64,000 nucleotides of DNA from contig NZ_JAODWD010000001.1 of assembly GCF_025345615.1 (NCBI RefSeq), positions 248,001-312,000 of the forward strand, given 5' to 3'. Under the pieces are notes generated by a model. The model saw nothing but the letters and a program-made list of their open reading frames with translations. It did no database searches and was not told the DNA's origin. This document shows positions 61,960 through 64,000 of this stretch, piece after piece (the first letter of the stretch is position 1; the number at the start of each line of letters is the position of its first letter). Source of the DNA: Mycobacterium deserti. GTDB taxonomy: Bacteria > Actinomycetota > Actinomycetes > Mycobacteriales > Mycobacteriaceae. Made by a program: the position numbers and the translations under genes.

Positions 61960-62850
61960 TCATGTCTGTCGCCCCTCCAACAACGTCAATCGCGACCGCA
62001 CCCGCCGCTCCAGGAAGTCGCCGAGCACCTCTTCGAAGACAGCGTTGTCGTCGCCGGCCACCATGTGGTGCGCGCCGGCAACGGTGGCGAACTCCGCGTG
62101 CGGCACCAGTTCGAGGAAACGAACCGAATCGTCGACGCTCAGCACGTCTGACTCGCCGCCGCGCACCAGCAGTGTCGGCAACCGCAGGCTGCTGGCTGCC
62201 GCACCCAGATGTGCGGGATCGATGAGCTGGTTCCGTTGCACTGCCTGGTCTTCGGGAGAACCCATGAACGCCGGATCCCAGTGCCAGTAGAACCGGCCGT
62301 CTCGCAGACGCACATTCTTTCGGAGGCCCTCGAGATTGTTCGGCCGGGGCCGGTGCGGAACGTAGCCCGCGACCGCGTCCGCGACCTCTTCGAGCGAGCC
62401 GAAACCTTCTTCAGCGTGCGAGACCATGAAGTCGCGGATCCTGCTGGTTCCCGACGGCTGGAGGAACGGTGACACGTCCACCAGAACCAGGCCGAGTGCG
62501 AGGTCGGGCCTCGCGCCGATTGCCGCCAAGGAGGCGTTGCCACCGAGCGAGGCGCCGACGAGAACGGGCGGGCGGCCGAGAAAGTCGACGATGCGTATCA
62601 CGTCATCGGCGAAGCGGTCGAGGCCATAACGCCCGTCGGGTGACCAACCACTGTCCCCGTGGCCGCGAAGGTCGACCGTGAGTGAGTACCACCCCTGCCC
62701 GCCCAGATCGGCAGCCGTCGATTTCCACGAATGTCGGGTCTGTCCGCCACCATGCAGGAAAACCACGGGAGGATCCGCCGCATCACCGAAGGCATCCGCG
62801 GCCATGGTGATGTCGCTCGCGGGGATCGTCGACGCCGCGGGAACGGTCAT
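61960..62850 (-). CDS. Alpha/beta hydrolase (serine type)
   Basis: A 296-residue alpha/beta hydrolase. HGGGQTRHSW (33-42) is the oxyanion segment, S101 the nucleophile (LVGASLGG), and the His is in VAGAHHMVAGDD near 264. The cap segment between carries YVPHRPRPNNLEGL. It resembles mycobacterial hydrolases of unknown substrate. ATG 62850. It overlaps none, being two bases after the 99-residue protein gene, and is convergent with the broken ligase. Confidence 0.87.
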   Translation of the reverse strand: MTVPAASTIPASDITMAADAFGDAADPPVVFLHGGGQTRHSWKSTAADLGGQGWYSLTVDLRGHGDSGWSPDGRYGLDRFADDVIRIVDFLGRPPVLVGASLGGNASLAAIGARPDLALGLVLVDVSPFLQPSGTSRIRDFMVSHAEEGFGSLEEVADAVAGYVPHRPRPNNLEGLRKNVRLRDGRFYWHWDPAFMGSPEDQAVQRNQLIDPAHLGAAASSLRLPTLLVRGGESDVLSVDDSVRFLELVPHAEFATVAGAHHMVAGDDNAVFEEVLGDFLERRVRSRLTLLEGRQT

Positions 62851-62852
62851 CG

Positions 62853-63152
62853 TCAGTCGCTGGCAGGCAGCGGCTTGGCTTCTTTGAGCGTGAGCGCGGT
62901 CGACCCGATGCTCAGGGTGCCTACGCCGGCCTTGGTCACCAGGACCTCGGCGCCGCTGTCACCGACATAGCGCTTGCCCATCGCATTGCCGTCGCAGAAC
63001 GCCGGATCGGGCTCTCCGCCTGATTTCTCGGCGTCCATCGCCACCATGGACTGACCGCCGCAGCGGAGGTCGTCGAGGCTGTCGTCAGCTCTGACGACGA
63101 TGATCTGGGTATCACACACTTGGCTCTTTAGCCGCGTGCCGTTCTTGATCAT
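62853..63152 (-). CDS. Conserved-looking 99-residue hypothetical protein
   Basis: From ATG 63152 (MIKNGTRLKSQVCDTQIIVV) a 99-residue protein that I do not recognise. It has three cysteines, including LRCGGQSMV and AFCDGNAMG, no signal peptide and no membrane segment. The beta-rich pattern (EVLVTKAGVGTLSIGSTALTL) suggests a small folded domain. I chose 63152 because AAGGGA lies six bases upstream; ATG 63167 overlaps the ligase stop. It lies between the CoA ligase and the alpha/beta hydrolase in one minus-strand operon. Confidence 0.75.
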   Translation of the reverse strand: MIKNGTRLKSQVCDTQIIVVRADDSLDDLRCGGQSMVAMDAEKSGGEPDPAFCDGNAMGKRYVGDSGAEVLVTKAGVGTLSIGSTALTLKEAKPLPASD

Positions 63153-63163
63153 GTTGTATCCCT

Positions 63164-64000
63164 TCATTTATCGGCTGTCGCATTGCGTAAGCTATCGACG
63201 ATCTCGCGCCGCAGGAGTTTGCCTGTAGCGTTCGTCGGCAGCTCGTCTCGAAAGACGACCCGGTCCGGGGTGCGCGAACCCCGGAGTACCTTTCGGGCGT
63301 GGCGACGAATCTCCTCGGGGTCCGGATCGACGCCCGCGGCGGGGACCACCACCGCGACGATGGCCTGGCCCCACTGCGCATCCTCGACACCGACGACAGC
63401 GACCTCGTGTATGTCCGGGTGTTCGATGAGCACATCCTCCAGCTCGGCCGGCGCGATGTTCTCGCCGCCGCGGATGATGGTGTCGTCGGAACGCCCGCCG
63501 ATGAACAGATAGCCCGCACCGTCGAGTGTCGCAATATCCCGGGTGGGAAACCAGCCTTCGTCGTCCAGCACCGATCCGAGTCCCGTGTACTTCCCGGAAA
63601 CCTGTTCACCGCGGACGAAGAGCTCACCGGTCTCCCCCGGTCCCAGCACCGCGCCCTCTTCGTCACGGATCTGCAGCTCGATGCCGGGCACCGGCAGACC
63701 GACCGATCCGAGCCGCCTGGCGACGGTCGCGTCGGTGTTGCCGTGCGCCTCGCGATGATCCTCTGGTGTCAGCACCGCAATGGTCGAACTCGTCTCGGTG
63801 AGGCCGTAAGCGTTGACGAAGCCGACGTGCGGCAACAGTGCCAAAGCCTTGCGTACCAACGGCAGTCCCACCTTCGAACCGCCGTAAGCCAAGTTGCGCA
63901 GCGACGGGAGTTCGGTCGACTCGCGCTCGAGTTCGGTGACGATGCGGTCCAGCATGGTGGGGACCACGGTGGCAGTCGTCACCTTTTCTTCGACGGCTAG
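63164..64000 (-). CDS. Acyl-CoA ligase (FadD-like), N-terminus beyond the window
   Basis: The C-terminal 278 residues of an ANL ligase; the frame is open to the window edge. Visible motifs: VNAYGLTETSSTIAVL (A5), YLFIGGRSDDTIIRGGENIAPAELEDVL (A7-A8, split as GGRSDDTIIRGGENI) and the A10 lysine in LPTNATGKLLRREIV. All are intact. It activates an acid to CoA thioester. It is followed by the 99-residue and alpha/beta-hydrolase genes. Confidence 0.9.
   Translation of the reverse strand, partial: LAVEEKVTTATVVPTMLDRIVTELERESTELPSLRNLAYGGSKVGLPLVRKALALLPHVGFVNAYGLTETSSTIAVLTPEDHREAHGNTDATVARRLGSVGLPVPGIELQIRDEEGAVLGPGETGELFVRGEQVSGKYTGLGSVLDDEGWFPTRDIATLDGAGYLFIGGRSDDTIIRGGENIAPAELEDVLIEHPDIHEVAVVGVEDAQWGQAIVAVVVPAAGVDPDPEEIRRHARKVLRGSRTPDRVVFRDELPTNATGKLLRREIVDSLRNATADK

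Overview
The window reads as chromosome from a GC-rich, fast-growing-type mycobacterium (Mycobacterium/Mycolicibacterium). The evidence is its gene families: an MmpL exporter, an MPT70-type fasciclin protein, an LpqH-type lipoprotein, DUF732 and CAP-like secreted proteins, Mce-associated membrane proteins, a mycofactocin-coupled dehydrogenase, a 13E12-type DUF222/HNH protein, and many FadD/FadE/EchA-type genes. GTG and TTG starts are common and genes are packed tightly, often with 4-base or reading-through overlaps. I see no rRNA, tRNA, CRISPR array, transposase or prophage. Assignments come from reading the sequence only; no database search was run.

Region 1 (1-18.5 kb) is ordinary chromosome. 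Two LCM-type methyltransferases flank a DUF1697 gene, followed by a GntR regulator diverging from a CobB-type sirtuin. Next is a block that matches the M. tuberculosis Rv1141c-Rv1147 neighbourhood: methyltransferase, TetR, an uninterrupted MmpL13-like exporter, short-chain dehydrogenase, alpha-methylacyl-CoA racemase (mcr) and enoyl-CoA hydratase. DoxX, a 51-residue protein and a nitronate monooxygenase are inserted within it. Two MFS transporters, a CPBP protease, an NAD-binding epimerase-like protein, a gamma-carbonic-anhydrase-like hexapeptide protein, a TetR and a GlxA/AraC regulator follow.

Region 2 (18.5-30 kb) has the fasciclin protein and a minus-strand beta-oxidation series (DUF3556 membrane protein, thiolase, enoyl-CoA hydratase, acyl-CoA dehydrogenase). 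A perfect KstR-type operator precedes DUF3556. After these come DoxX, the 13E12-type HNH protein, an atypical wax-ester-synthase-like protein, an epoxide-hydrolase-like protein and an orphan pair of Mce-associated membrane proteins.

Region 3 (30-64 kb) is accessory acyl-CoA catabolism. It holds a DUF35 protein, a TetR ending a NorE/NorF-like operon, several enoyl-CoA hydratases, a CaiB transferase, and a six-gene operon (CoA ligase, mycofactocin-coupled SDR, FAS1-like dehydratase, acyl-CoA dehydrogenase, hydratase, broken hydrolase). It also has single and fused acyl-CoA dehydrogenases, a ferredoxin, a second CoA ligase with a thiolase-fold protein lacking the nucleophilic Cys and a MaoC hydratase, a true thiolase with a DUF35 protein, a TetR-controlled amidohydrolase, WS/DGAT and PlsC-type acyltransferases, and two more CoA ligases. 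Three genes here are broken: a Gfo/Idh/MocA oxidoreductase by several frameshifts, an alpha/beta hydrolase by one, and an acyl-CoA synthetase by an in-frame TAG just before its catalytic lysine.

The strongest candidate for something undescribed is a set of related 15-base palindromes (GTTnACnnnGTnAAC) at four acyl-CoA-metabolism promoters 26 kb apart. They suggest one regulator controlling a dispersed catabolic regulon whose enzymes would activate, oxidise (mycofactocin-dependent step), beta-oxidise and possibly retro-aldol-cleave a bulky, perhaps isoprenoid or steroid-like, substrate. The substrate is not known from the sequence.
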